Shown in pieces: positions 1 to 7,719 of a stretch of DNA of 15,225 nucleotides. This stretch comes from Brevibacillus_F sp035644815. GTDB lineage: Bacteria; Bacillota; Bacilli; Brevibacillales; Brevibacillaceae. The notes under the pieces are model-generated. The model worked only from the letters and a program-made list of their open reading frames with translations. It had not been told where the DNA came from and searched no databases. Position 1 is the first letter of the stretch. Every line of letters starts with the position of its first letter. Location: contig DASQNU010000142.1 of NCBI GenBank assembly GCA_035644815.1, positions 1 to 15,225 on the forward strand, in the 5' to 3' direction. Position numbers and translations under genes: made by a program.

Positions 1-6
1 AAGCAT
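1..6 (-). CDS. Start of a gene running off the left edge
   Basis: On the minus strand an ATG lies at 6-4, preceded by GGAGAGGA (reverse complement of 11-18) with about five bases between. That is a normal start signal, so a gene probably begins here and leaves the window after two codons. It would lie downstream of acsA in the same direction but behind the acsA terminator, so it is probably transcribed separately. A short inverted repeat (ACGAG at 32-36, CTCGT at 42-46) lies in its leader. The product cannot be named. Confidence 0.35.
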
Positions 7-70
7 GGTATTCCTCTCCATTCTTTCTATAACGAGTTTCGCTCGTCCCCTTTATTATGTAAAAGCACAA

Positions 71-111
71 AAAAAGTGGCAAGCCTTTTCCCTAAGGCTA
101 TGCCACTTTTT
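71..111 (-). terminator. Terminator of acsA, symmetric enough to work both ways
   Basis: GTGGCA (76-81) pairs with TGCCAC (101-106), and inside it AGCCTT (82-87) pairs with AAGGCT (94-99) with one bulged base and a six-base loop. An A tract at 71-75 and a T run at 107-111 flank the stem, giving a U tail on either strand. It begins about 20 bases after the acsA stop codon. Confidence 0.85.
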
Positions 112-132
112 CCGGTGAATATGACAATTTCA

Positions 133-1848
133 TTAATCTTCCAGCGTAGAAAGGTCTCCGGTTGGCAATCCGAGTTCCCATGCTTTCAAGACACGGCGCA
201 TAATCTTGCCGGAGCGTGTCTTAGGCAGCTTGTCGCGGAATTCGATTTCGCGTGGGGCGGCATGTGCAGCCAGCCCTTCTTTGACGAATTTCCGTATATC
301 TTCCATCAGCTGCTCGCTTGGTTCATATCCGCTGCGCAGCGCGATGAAGGCTTTGATGATCTCCCCTCGCACAGGATCAGGCTTTCCGATGACTCCTGCT
401 TCCGCTACTGCCGGATGCTCGACCAGTTTGCTTTCGACCTCAAATGGTCCCACACGCTCCCCTGAGGTATTGATGACATCATCAATCCGTCCTTGGAACC
501 AGAAATAGCCGTCTTCATCCATATAGGCGGAATCTCCGGAAATGTACCAACCCGGAATGCTGAAGTATTCCTGATACTTTGCGGGGTTATTCCAGATTTT
601 GCGCATCATGGATGGCCAGCCTGTACGTACGGCCAGATTCCCCATTCGGTTTGGCGGCAATTCGTTTCCTTGATCATCAATAATCGCCGCATAGATGCCC
701 GGGAACGGTTTGCCCATGGAACCAGGCTTGATCGCCATTGATTTATAGTTGCAGATCATGTGTCCGCCTGTTTCCGTCATCCACCATGTATCATGAATGC
801 GCTGGCCATAAACCTTGATGCCCCAATGAACAACCTCCGGATTCAGCGGCTCCCCTACACTCAGCACATGGCGCAGCGAAGAGAGATCATACTTCTTTAC
901 GCTTTCATCCCCCGCTCCCATCAGCATGCGCAGAGCGGTTGGGGAGCTGTACCAGACCGTAACTTTGTTTTTCGCGATTGTGCTGTACCAGTCATCCGGG
1001 CTGAAACGGCCACCGCGTACGACGTTTGTCACCCCGTTTAGCCACGGAGCAAAAATTCCGTATGATGTCCCTGTGACCCAGCCTGGGTCGGCATTACACC
1101 AATATATGTCATCTTCTTTGAAATCGAGGACCCATTTACCCGTCTGCAAATGCTGAATCATGGCATTGTGGACATGCAAGACACCTTTCGGCTTACCTGT
1201 GGATCCGGAAGTATAGTGCAGCAGCATGCCATCTTCCCTGTCTACCCATTCGATGTCTAGGTCGGCGGAAGCCTGCTCCATTTCTTTATGGAAGCTCACT
1301 TCGTTTTCCGCCCAGTCTGCCTTTTCTCCCACCACGATCACATGCTTGAGAGCTGGGAGCTCGGCTACCGGCACACGCGGAAGCAGAGATGGTGTCGTTA
1401 CAATCGCGACCGCTTCACTGTCCTGCAACCGATCTCGAACAGCTGCTTCCATGAAAGCTTCGAACAACGGTCCCACGATAGCACCGATTTTTAATGCTCC
1501 TAAAACGCTTACATAAAGCTCCGGCGTACGAGGCATGAATACAAAAACACGATCACCTTTCTGGATACCACGTTGTCTCAGCACATTGCCAAACTTGTTG
1601 GAAAGCTCGCTCAACTGGGCAAACGTATACGCTTCTTCCCGGTTGGGGTCACTGTACAGCAAAGCCACCTTATCTTTTCGATCGGTCAGCAAGTGACGAT
1701 CGATCGCCTCATAGGCCATATTGACTTTTCCTGTCTCGTACCAGCTGAATTCTTTTTCGACATCCTCCCAGTTGAAGCTTTTGTATGCCTCTTCGTAGTT
1801 CTGGAGATTATGATTTCCTTCCACTGCAGGGATCAGTTCTACTTTCAT
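133..1848 (-). CDS. acsA: Acetyl-CoA synthetase (AMP-forming), AcsA
   Basis: Activates acetate to acetyl-CoA through acetyl-adenylate, using ATP and CoA; a cytosolic ANL-superfamily adenylating enzyme. The 571-residue product is nearly the length of Bacillus subtilis AcsA (572) and, from memory, collinear with it. The adenylation P-loop TSGSTGKPKG is at residues 213-222, a WWMTETG core motif follows, and the C-terminal PKTRSGKIMRR carries Lys548, equivalent to the catalytic lysine that AcuA acetylates in B. subtilis. I chose the ATG at 1848 because GGCGAGGAG lies nine bases upstream; an in-frame ATG at 1872 would add eight residues but has no such site. It is monocistronic, ended by the hairpin at 71-111. 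Unlike B. subtilis, its divergent neighbour is a phosphoesterase rather than the acuABC genes. Confidence 0.97.
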   Translation of the reverse strand: MKVELIPAVEGNHNLQNYEEAYKSFNWEDVEKEFSWYETGKVNMAYEAIDRHLLTDRKDKVALLYSDPNREEAYTFAQLSELSNKFGNVLRQRGIQKGDRVFVFMPRTPELYVSVLGALKIGAIVGPLFEAFMEAAVRDRLQDSEAVAIVTTPSLLPRVPVAELPALKHVIVVGEKADWAENEVSFHKEMEQASADLDIEWVDREDGMLLHYTSGSTGKPKGVLHVHNAMIQHLQTGKWVLDFKEDDIYWCNADPGWVTGTSYGIFAPWLNGVTNVVRGGRFSPDDWYSTIAKNKVTVWYSSPTALRMLMGAGDESVKKYDLSSLRHVLSVGEPLNPEVVHWGIKVYGQRIHDTWWMTETGGHMICNYKSMAIKPGSMGKPFPGIYAAIIDDQGNELPPNRMGNLAVRTGWPSMMRKIWNNPAKYQEYFSIPGWYISGDSAYMDEDGYFWFQGRIDDVINTSGERVGPFEVESKLVEHPAVAEAGVIGKPDPVRGEIIKAFIALRSGYEPSEQLMEDIRKFVKEGLAAHAAPREIEFRDKLPKTRSGKIMRRVLKAWELGLPTGDLSTLED

Positions 1849-1927
1849 ACGTTCACACTCCTCGCCATCCACGTTTTTCTTCTTTAACTTTCATAATATT
1901 TCTTCATTTATAGCCGAATTCCTTTTC

Positions 1928-1948
1928 TTGAAAAATGACTTTTTTCAA
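1928..1948. promoter_or_regulatory. Perfect inverted repeat between acsA and the phosphoesterase gene
   Basis: TTGAAAAA (1928-1935) and TTTTTCAA (1941-1948) form perfect 8-bp arms around a 5-bp centre, TGACT. The site lies upstream of a possible minus-strand acsA -10 (TATAAA, reverse complement of about 1907-1912), and a TTGACA for the plus strand follows at 1952-1957. It could be an operator for acsA or for both genes. It lacks the central CG of a CcpA cre site, so I do not assign a regulator. A/T richness means chance pairing is possible. Confidence 0.4.
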
Positions 1949-1982
1949 TTTTTGACAAGACAAGCCGACTCCCAATAACTGC

Positions 1983-2013
1983 TTACGATTTCATCGCATT
2001 TTTCTAGTATAAT
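1983..2013 (+). promoter_or_regulatory. Probable promoter of the metallophosphoesterase gene
   Basis: A perfect TATAAT at 2008-2013 lies 38 bases before the chosen start codon. The best -35 is weak, TTACGA at 1983-1988 with a 19-base spacer. A good TTGACA at 1952-1957 has only a poor -10 (about 1975-1980) and could mark a second start. Confidence 0.5.
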
Positions 2014-2050
2014 CGACTCTATCAAACTGATTGACGAGGTGATAGAAGAG

Positions 2051-2953
2051 ATGATCTGGACGATTCTGTTGTTACTCGCCGCCGTTTTGTTGTTCCGTGC
2101 TTATCGAAATACGTTCGACGTACAAATCAATTACGTCCCTTTGAAGCTGAATTCCTCCGAGCGAGTTGACATGGATGTCGTACAGCCCCTTCACATCCTG
2201 CACCTGTCAGATCTGCATATGGAGAATCTTTCGGTGAAACCCGATGACATTATAAAAGAAATGAAAGAACAACCAATCGATCTGATTGCGATCACAGGTG
2301 ATCTGCTTGATCGCGTGAAAAATATTCCGCACGCTGTTCAATATGTGAAACAGTTGATGGAAATCAACCCGAAGCTGGGAACGTATGTCGTGTTTGGCAA
2401 CCATGATTACTTGCTCGGCGCAAATAAGTTGGCATTGCTGAAATCCGAATTGGAACGAATCGGCTGTCATGTGCTTTGCAATCAAACGATTACGGTTGAT
2501 CACAATGGTCAGAAGCTTCATATTATTGGGATTGATGACTACGGGACGCGTCACAGTGACGTGGAAAAGAGCTTCCGCACCGTATCTGACGACGGTCTGC
2601 GTCTGGTCTTGACGCACGATCCGAATATTGTGCTGACAATGAAAAAATATGATTATGATTATTTGCTTTGCGGTCACTTCCACGGCGGTCAAATCCATTG
2701 GCCAAAGCCATATCATCTGGTGAAAATGGGAAAACTGGCGCGAATGAATATTATCAAAGGACTTCATTACCAAGATGGCCGTCCCTTTTACATCAGTGAA
2801 GGTCTTGGCCAGACCGGCGTAAACATCCGATTGCGCTCGCGTCCTGAGATTACTTTGCATACCCTCCAACCACAGGAGCAACTGGAGCATCAAGCTTCCC
2901 AGCTGCAGCAACTGATGGCAGCAGAAGCCGCTCCCACCCTTGCAATCGAATAA
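2051..2953 (+). CDS. Membrane-anchored metallophosphoesterase, calcineurin-like family
   Basis: A 300-residue protein with an N-terminal hydrophobic segment (residues 1-15) that should anchor it in the membrane. The dinuclear-metal phosphoesterase motifs follow in order: LSDLH (D54, H56), GDLLD (D84), GNHD (N117, H118), LTHDP (H189) and GHFHGGQ (H209, H211). The family resembles Bacillus YkuE, YkoQ and YpbG proteins; the substrate is unknown. The tail after about residue 272 is rich in Gln, Glu and Ala. I chose ATG at 2051 because GAGGTGA (2036-2042) is eight bases upstream; a GTG at 2039 lies inside that ribosome site. The gene has its own promoter and terminator, so it looks monocistronic and is divergent from acsA. 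Confidence 0.92.
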   Translation: MIWTILLLLAAVLLFRAYRNTFDVQINYVPLKLNSSERVDMDVVQPLHILHLSDLHMENLSVKPDDIIKEMKEQPIDLIAITGDLLDRVKNIPHAVQYVKQLMEINPKLGTYVVFGNHDYLLGANKLALLKSELERIGCHVLCNQTITVDHNGQKLHIIGIDDYGTRHSDVEKSFRTVSDDGLRLVLTHDPNIVLTMKKYDYDYLLCGHFHGGQIHWPKPYHLVKMGKLARMNIIKGLHYQDGRPFYISEGLGQTGVNIRLRSRPEITLHTLQPQEQLEHQASQLQQLMAAEAAPTLAIE

Positions 2954-2962
2954 GCTATAATG

Positions 2963-3004
2963 AGAGAAACGATGCATAACCCTTATGCGCGTTTCTCTTT
3001 TTTT
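2963..3004 (+). terminator. Terminator after the metallophosphoesterase gene
   Basis: AGAGAAACG (2963-2971) pairs with CGTTTCTCT (2990-2998), and GCATAA (2974-2979) pairs with TTATGC (2983-2988) around a CCC loop. A run of T (2998-3004) follows at once. The stem begins ten bases past the stop codon. Confidence 0.92.
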
Positions 3005-3038
3005 CATTGATTTATAGATTGGCTGAAGGAGAACCGTG

Positions 3039-4058
3039 ATGGACCAATGGGATAAAATAGTAGAACGCATTCAGCAAGCCACAGGACGTTTGATCCAACT
3101 CAATCATTGCGCCGTGTCGGAGTGGGAGCAAGTTCGCGCCGAGATCGAACAAGGCCAGGGTGAAATCGTGCGCCAGACCAAGCATCAGGGACAAATCTGG
3201 TACATCTCCATCACTTCAGAAGAGTGGTCACAGGAAGCAAGGGCATTACTGTCGCTGCTGCTTTCTCCATCCATGCCTGCTGAACAAACGATGACAGAGG
3301 TGGCCGCAAACTGGCTTTCTTCCGTTCTTGACCAGCGAATCGAGCCCATTCCTGCCTTTTTGGAAGCAAAATGGCAATGGCGGGAGCCACGCGGGTGCTT
3401 TCTGTTTGAACGGTTGCATGCGGACCGTCCCGCAGATGTGGAGCAGTGGCAGCAGCTTCTGCAACAGTTTTTGCCGTCCTCTCCCGCTCCCTTGCTGATC
3501 CCACTCTCTCCGGCTTTTTTACTGCTGCTTGTCCCTACCTCCGCTCTCCCTGATGTGGATGGATGGCAAGGAGACGAGAAGGAACGGTGGCTGCATTGGG
3601 CTTATACGCTGCATGAGCTTCTGGTCGCGGAAACGATGGAAATGATCAGGGTAGGTGTCACGCTGCCGATAGAAGCGCCGTCCCAACTGCCTGTGGTCGT
3701 TAAAAACAGTGTGGACACCCTGCGAAGCGTGCATCTGTACCGTCCTAAAGAAATGGTTGCTGCCGACTGGCAAATCCCGTTGGAGAAATGGGCGTATTCA
3801 CTGCCCATTGCATTGCGTGAGCAGCTCCGCCACTCACTTGGACCGCAGCTTTCGTTAACCGAGGAGCAGCAGGAGGTATTGCACGCGCTTTTTTCCAATC
3901 AGTTGAATGTAAGTGAAACCGCACGCGCACTTTTTTTGCATCGCAATACCCTGTTGTATCGGTTGGACAAGCTAAAAGAGAAGACCGGTCTTGACCCACG
4001 TGAGTTTTCCGACGCTGTCTTTTTACGGCTTGCCATGCTTTTTCGGCAAATTACCTAA
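3039..4058 (+). CDS. PucR/CdaR-type transcriptional regulator with C-terminal helix-turn-helix
   Basis: The last 69 residues of this 339-residue protein match the PucR-type C-terminal DNA-binding domain: NVSETARALFLHRNTLLYRL at about 290-309, with the hallmark HRNT and LYRLDKL. The middle part (about 180-265) looks like the degenerate GGDEF-like region of CdaR/PucR proteins. No ligand-binding domain is recognisable in the first half. I chose ATG at 3039 because AAGGAGA (3026-3032) is six bases upstream; the adjacent in-frame GTG at 3036 is too close. The MsmX-type ATPase gene begins 83 bases downstream on the same strand with no terminator between. That suggests a link to sugar uptake, but this is inferred from position only. 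Confidence 0.82.
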   Translation: MDQWDKIVERIQQATGRLIQLNHCAVSEWEQVRAEIEQGQGEIVRQTKHQGQIWYISITSEEWSQEARALLSLLLSPSMPAEQTMTEVAANWLSSVLDQRIEPIPAFLEAKWQWREPRGCFLFERLHADRPADVEQWQQLLQQFLPSSPAPLLIPLSPAFLLLLVPTSALPDVDGWQGDEKERWLHWAYTLHELLVAETMEMIRVGVTLPIEAPSQLPVVVKNSVDTLRSVHLYRPKEMVAADWQIPLEKWAYSLPIALREQLRHSLGPQLSLTEEQQEVLHALFSNQLNVSETARALFLHRNTLLYRLDKLKEKTGLDPREFSDAVFLRLAMLFRQIT

Positions 4059-4141
4059 ATCTTTTGTACAATATCGCCATAGTTCCTCTCTTCCTGATGG
4101 ATTAGACTGGAAACAAGAAAATGGGAATGGGAGGAAATCGC

Positions 4142-5257
4142 ATGGCGAGAGTGCAACTGAATCATATTTTCAAACGATATGGCAATAACGTGACTGCCGT
4201 AAATGACTTTCACCTGGATATTGAGGACCGTGAATTTATTGTATTGGTTGGTCCATCTGGCTGCGGAAAATCGACGACACTGCGGATGATTGCCGGACTT
4301 GAGGAAATTTCAGATGGCGATTTGTATATTGGCGAGCGTCGCGTCAATGATGTTGCACCAAAAGACCGAGATATTGCCATGGTGTTCCAGAGCTATGCCC
4401 TTTATCCGCATATGAACGTATACGAAAATATGGCGTTCGGATTGAAACTGCGCAAGTTCTCCAAAGCAGAGATCGATAAACGGATTCAAGAAGCGGCGCG
4501 TACGCTGGATATCGCTCATCTGCTAGACCGAAAACCGAAAGCGCTCTCAGGCGGTCAACGCCAGCGTGTTGCACTCGGCCGTGCGATTGTCCGTGAACCA
4601 CAAGTCTTCCTGATGGACGAACCGCTTTCCAACTTGGATGCCAAATTGCGCGTACAGATGCGTACTGAAATTTCCAAACTTCATCAGCGTCTGGAAACCA
4701 CTTTCATTTATGTTACCCACGATCAGACGGAAGCGATGACGATGGGCGACCGGATTGTGGTCATGAAAGACGGCTTGATCCAGCAAGTGGCTACGCCTTC
4801 CGAGATTTACAACCACCCCGTCAATCAATTTGTCGCCAGCTTTATCGGATCTCCTGGCATGAATTTTATCAAGGGAAAAGTACGCGAGGATGCTGGTCAG
4901 GTACTTTTCGAAACTTCTGGGTTCCAAATCCAGTTCCCTGAAGACAAAGCGAAAGTGCTCCGTCAGCAGGAGTATATCGGCAAGGATGTTACCTTTGGTA
5001 TTCGCCCAGAGGATATCTACAGCGACAATCAATTTATTGAAGCCAATCCATTCAAGAGCAACATCCAGGCAGAAGTGGACGTCGTTGAAAACATGGGCTC
5101 GGAATTGTATGTGTATTTTAACAATATCGGCAACACGGAGATGATTGCCCGTGTCGATGCACGTGAAGGCTTGAAGCCCAAAATGACCGTGACACTCGGT
5201 ATGGACCTCTCCAAGTGCCATGTCTTTGACAGCCAAACCGAAAAAGCAGTCTTTTAA
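4142..5257 (+). CDS. msmX: ABC transporter ATP-binding protein, MsmX/UgpC type
   Basis: A 371-residue ATPase of the carbohydrate-importer CUT1 class. It carries Walker A GPSGCGKST (37-45), Q-loop Gln83, signature LSGGQ (135-139), Walker B VFLMDE (155-160) and the H-loop His193 in VTHDQ. A C-terminal regulatory (TOBE-like) domain follows from about residue 235. Length and sequence closely resemble Bacillus subtilis MsmX (365 residues), which energises several sugar importers; databases often label such proteins UgpC. No permease or binding-protein gene lies nearby, as expected for a shared ATPase. The ATG at 4142 is chosen because GGGAGGAAA (4129-4137) precedes it; an upstream in-frame ATG at 4121 would include this site. 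The terminator at 5279-5307 closes the unit. Confidence 0.93.
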   Translation: MARVQLNHIFKRYGNNVTAVNDFHLDIEDREFIVLVGPSGCGKSTTLRMIAGLEEISDGDLYIGERRVNDVAPKDRDIAMVFQSYALYPHMNVYENMAFGLKLRKFSKAEIDKRIQEAARTLDIAHLLDRKPKALSGGQRQRVALGRAIVREPQVFLMDEPLSNLDAKLRVQMRTEISKLHQRLETTFIYVTHDQTEAMTMGDRIVVMKDGLIQQVATPSEIYNHPVNQFVASFIGSPGMNFIKGKVREDAGQVLFETSGFQIQFPEDKAKVLRQQEYIGKDVTFGIRPEDIYSDNQFIEANPFKSNIQAEVDVVENMGSELYVYFNNIGNTEMIARVDAREGLKPKMTVTLGMDLSKCHVFDSQTEKAVF

Positions 5258-5278
5258 TCCGTTTCACTCGCTCGTTTA

Positions 5279-5307
5279 ACCCGGCATTGCAATGTGCCGG
5301 GTATTTT
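5279..5307 (+). terminator. Terminator after the MsmX-type gene
   Basis: ACCCGGCA (5279-5286) pairs perfectly with TGCCGGGT (5295-5302) around an eight-base loop, followed by ATTTT. The stem is strong but the U tail is short, so termination may be incomplete. Confidence 0.75.
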
Positions 5308-5383
5308 ACGTTTCAACTTTTTACCGTCATAAACACCTCTCCAATGCAGCAGGATAAGCGTAATCAGTATGTAGGGAGTGGTG

Positions 5384-6790
5384 ATGTCTATGCACAAGGT
5401 TACCGCGATCTTGACCGCTGCCCTGTTAGTCGGTCTTGTAGTTATACCCGTTCAGCGTTATCACCGACAAGAGATGCGTGAGCCCCACCCTTCTGTGACC
5501 TCAGTAGATTCGAGCATTCCCCGTATCAACTATATTGAACAGGTCAAAGATATCCGGCGAGACATTGAACGCAAGCCTCATGTCAAGGAAATTTACCATA
5601 ATAAAAAAGACCGCAGCCACTTTGTCGAGCATGAGGTTGTGGTCCGCTTTTCGCCGCGACCGGAGCCTGAAAAGATTCAAGCCATGCTGAAAAAAGCCGA
5701 TGCCAAGATCAAACGCGACTACGGCAATTCCATGATCATCAAGTCGAATTCGCTTAGCACCCAGCAATTGATGAAAATGTTTGCGGAGCATCCAGATTCC
5801 ATTTACGCGGAGCCGAATTATCTGCTTCTGCCGAACCGTCGTCCCAACGACGTGTTCTACACCCGGTACCAATGGAATCTGCCGATGATCGACATGGAAC
5901 GCAGCTGGGAACAAAGCACTGGCAGTAAAAATGTGATTGTGGCAGTCGTCGATACCGGGATTGATCTGGATCATCCCGAATTCCAAGGCAGATTGACGGA
6001 TGGTTACAATGTCATCGAGGATACGGATAATCCGATGGATGATAACGGACATGGTACCCACGTCGCTGGTGTCATCGCTGCACGTTCCAATAATGGCGAC
6101 GGGATCGCCGGTATGACTTGGAACAGCAAACTCATGCCGATCAAAGCCATTGGTGCGGACGGTTCAGGTACGGCTTTTGACATTGCCCAAGGGATCCGCT
6201 GGGCAACCGACCATGGTGCGGATGTGATTAATCTGAGCGTGGGGAACTATACCTCCTCTGCGGCTCTGCAGGATGCGTGCAGGTATGCCTATGAGAAAAA
6301 CGTCGTCCTAGTGGCAGCGACGGGCAATGATGCGACCGATCAGCCCGGCTATCCCGCTGCCTACAAAGAAGTATTTGGCGTTTCTGCGATCGATCACAAT
6401 CGTCAACGCGCTGATTTTTCCAACTATGGAGACTATGTCGATGTGGTTGCGCCTGGCGTGGACATTCCGAGTACGTATATTTACAGTGATTACGCAGCCT
6501 TGTCCGGTACGTCGATGGCTTGCCCGCATGTAGCTGCCTTGGCCGCATTGATCCGCTCCGTCAATCCCCGTTTATCCCCTGACGATGTGATGAAGATCAT
6601 GCGTAGAACCGCAATAGATTTAGGCGATCAGGGGAAAGATACGCTTTATGGGTATGGCATGATTAATGTAAATGCAGCAATAACCCAAGCCAAAACAAAT
6701 GCGGCTACTCCGCTCGATACAGAAGAACCCGCAGAAAACATAGGCGGCCTGTTGAACAAATTCTTGATGCGTCTTCGCTTCGGCTTGTAA
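5384..6790 (+). CDS. Subtilisin-family (S8) serine protease with N-terminal membrane segment and pro-region
   Basis: An N-terminal hydrophobic segment (about residues 6-23 of 468) acts as signal peptide or membrane anchor. A pro-region follows to about residue 160 and includes an inhibitor-like part with HEVVVRF at about 83-89. The peptidase domain holds the catalytic triad Asp190 (VAVVDTGID), His223 (NGHGTHVAG) and Ser377 (SGTSMACPH), with the oxyanion Asn315 in ATGND. All key residues are present, so it should be active outside the membrane. The fold resembles thermitase-like proteases. The start is uncertain among GTG 5378, ATG 5384 and ATG 5390; AGGGAG (5373-5378) favours 5384. No clear signal-peptidase site is seen. 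The next gene starts 27 bases downstream and is probably co-transcribed. Confidence 0.93.
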   Translation: MSMHKVTAILTAALLVGLVVIPVQRYHRQEMREPHPSVTSVDSSIPRINYIEQVKDIRRDIERKPHVKEIYHNKKDRSHFVEHEVVVRFSPRPEPEKIQAMLKKADAKIKRDYGNSMIIKSNSLSTQQLMKMFAEHPDSIYAEPNYLLLPNRRPNDVFYTRYQWNLPMIDMERSWEQSTGSKNVIVAVVDTGIDLDHPEFQGRLTDGYNVIEDTDNPMDDNGHGTHVAGVIAARSNNGDGIAGMTWNSKLMPIKAIGADGSGTAFDIAQGIRWATDHGADVINLSVGNYTSSAALQDACRYAYEKNVVLVAATGNDATDQPGYPAAYKEVFGVSAIDHNRQRADFSNYGDYVDVVAPGVDIPSTYIYSDYAALSGTSMACPHVAALAALIRSVNPRLSPDDVMKIMRRTAIDLGDQGKDTLYGYGMINVNAAITQAKTNAATPLDTEEPAENIGGLLNKFLMRLRFGL

Positions 6791-6817
6791 CCCATCCGCA
6801 TAGGAGGTTTTCTATCC

Positions 6818-7414
6818 ATGAAAGCAACCATTGTGTTCGCCCAACCAGGAGACAAAAGTTTTACCCATGAAATGCTGGCACGAACAAAAGCAGCCCTCGA
6901 CAAGGCCGGTATCTCTTACAACGTCAGGGATTTGTATAAAATGAACTTCCAGCCTGTATTGTCCCCTTCCGATATGGAAAAAGTGGAGAACGGGAGCGTC
7001 TCTTCCGACATCGGGGAAGAACAGGAACTCTTGACCGATGCTGATCTGTTGGTCATGATCTATCCGATCTGGTGGTGGTCACAGCCTGCTATTCTAAAGG
7101 GCTATTTCGACCGTGTCTTGACGAACGGCTACGCCTTTCGCTATGAAGCAAATGGTCCCGTCGGCCTGATGAACGGAAAACAAGCCATCGTCTTTACCTG
7201 CACACGAGAGTCGGAAGCAGAAATGAAAGCAGATGGATTTGATACCTTGATCAAAAAACAGATAGTCGATGGTGTACTTTCATTCATTGGATGCGACCGG
7301 GTTGTCCATAAAAACTTTGCAGCGATCAGTGAGGTTTCTGATCAGAAGCGCTCTGAAATGCTTCGTGAAGTCGAGGAGACCGTAGCCCGGTTTGTAGCGC
7401 CTGTGCCCGTTTAA
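6818..7414 (+). CDS. Flavodoxin-fold NAD(P)H:quinone oxidoreductase
   Basis: A 198-residue cytosolic flavoprotein of the NQO1/MdaB/KefF-like Flavodoxin_2 family, expected to transfer two electrons from NAD(P)H to quinones or similar acceptors through bound FMN or FAD. The first strand and flavin phosphate loop are ATIVFAQPGDKSFTHEML (3-20), the isoalloxazine-contact motif YPIWWWSQP is at 82-90, and GYAFRY is at 104-109, all typical. AGGAGG (6802-6807) lies ten bases before the ATG. It follows the protease gene by 27 bases with no terminator, so the two probably share a transcript, although no functional link is known. The substrate is not predictable. Confidence 0.9.
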   Translation: MKATIVFAQPGDKSFTHEMLARTKAALDKAGISYNVRDLYKMNFQPVLSPSDMEKVENGSVSSDIGEEQELLTDADLLVMIYPIWWWSQPAILKGYFDRVLTNGYAFRYEANGPVGLMNGKQAIVFTCTRESEAEMKADGFDTLIKKQIVDGVLSFIGCDRVVHKNFAAISEVSDQKRSEMLREVEETVARFVAPVPV

Positions 7415-7418
7415 AGTG

Positions 7419-7534
7419 CTGCAAACATAGTGGTGGGGGAAGGGAAGAGAGAACGGGGCTTACGTTCTTGCCACACCCGCAAGGGAGTTTCACTGTCCGG
7501 TTCCGCTCTTCCCTTCCTTACGTGACGGTTGCAG
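7419..7534 (+). other. Long inverted-repeat segment, possible structured RNA
   Basis: This gene-free stretch starts just after the reductase stop codon. CTGCAA (7419-7424) can pair with TTGCAG (7529-7534), and inside it GGAAGGGAAGAG (7438-7449) pairs perfectly with CTCTTCCCTTCC (7506-7517). The 56-base interior has two small hairpins: GAACG/CGTTC (7451-7455 with 7463-7467) and, overlapping it by one base, CTTGC/GCAAG (7467-7471 with 7479-7483). There is no T run after the stem, so it is not an ordinary terminator. It could be a 3'-UTR structure, a small RNA or the remnant of an element. The strand is inferred. Confidence 0.45.
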
Positions 7535-7611
7535 AACATTAAAAGAAAGAAGCATGAATACACGTTTCCCTTCAGGCTTTAGTCTTTTGAAATCGCTACT
7601 GTAACGCTAAT

Positions 7612-7719
7612 GAGCATGTTTCGAAACGGAACCCTGCGGAGTGGACAGTCCAAACTTCTCTGCAAGACGAAGCATGAAGGGAGTTGCGACGCATGCTCTC
7701 CCCACCGCAGAAGCGAAAC
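7612..7719 (+). other. Second inverted-repeat segment, possible structured RNA
   Basis: GTTTCG (7618-7623) can pair with CGAAAC (7714-7719), and CTGCGG (7634-7639) with CCGCAG (7705-7710), enclosing GGGAG/CTCCC (7679-7683 with 7698-7702) and CTTC/GAAG. An alternative pairing joins GAGCATG (7612-7618) with CATGCTC (7692-7698). It shares the words AAGGGAGTT, GAAGCATGAA and CTGCAA with the sequence just upstream. No RNA family is recognised. The whole 7415-7735 region contains no ORF with a good ribosome site. Confidence 0.35.

Noticed and set aside
1849..1872. Eight-residue N-terminal extension of AcsA
   Set aside because: The extension would include the ribosome site GGCGAGGAG, and the shorter form matches the length of the Bacillus enzyme.
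1928..1948. CcpA catabolite-repression site
   Set aside because: The repeat lacks the central CG and the flanking pattern of a cre site.
2039..2050. Upstream GTG start for the metallophosphoesterase
   Set aside because: This GTG falls within the GAGGTGA ribosome site that properly serves the ATG at 2051.
2207..3070. Open frame of 287 codons on the minus strand
   Set aside because: It lies opposite the well-supported metallophosphoesterase, crosses its terminator, and has no ribosome site or recognisable motif.
4547..5236. Open frame of 229 codons on the minus strand
   Set aside because: It is antisense to the MsmX-type ATPase, whose motifs are complete; the product is His/Phe/Asp-rich and resembles no family.
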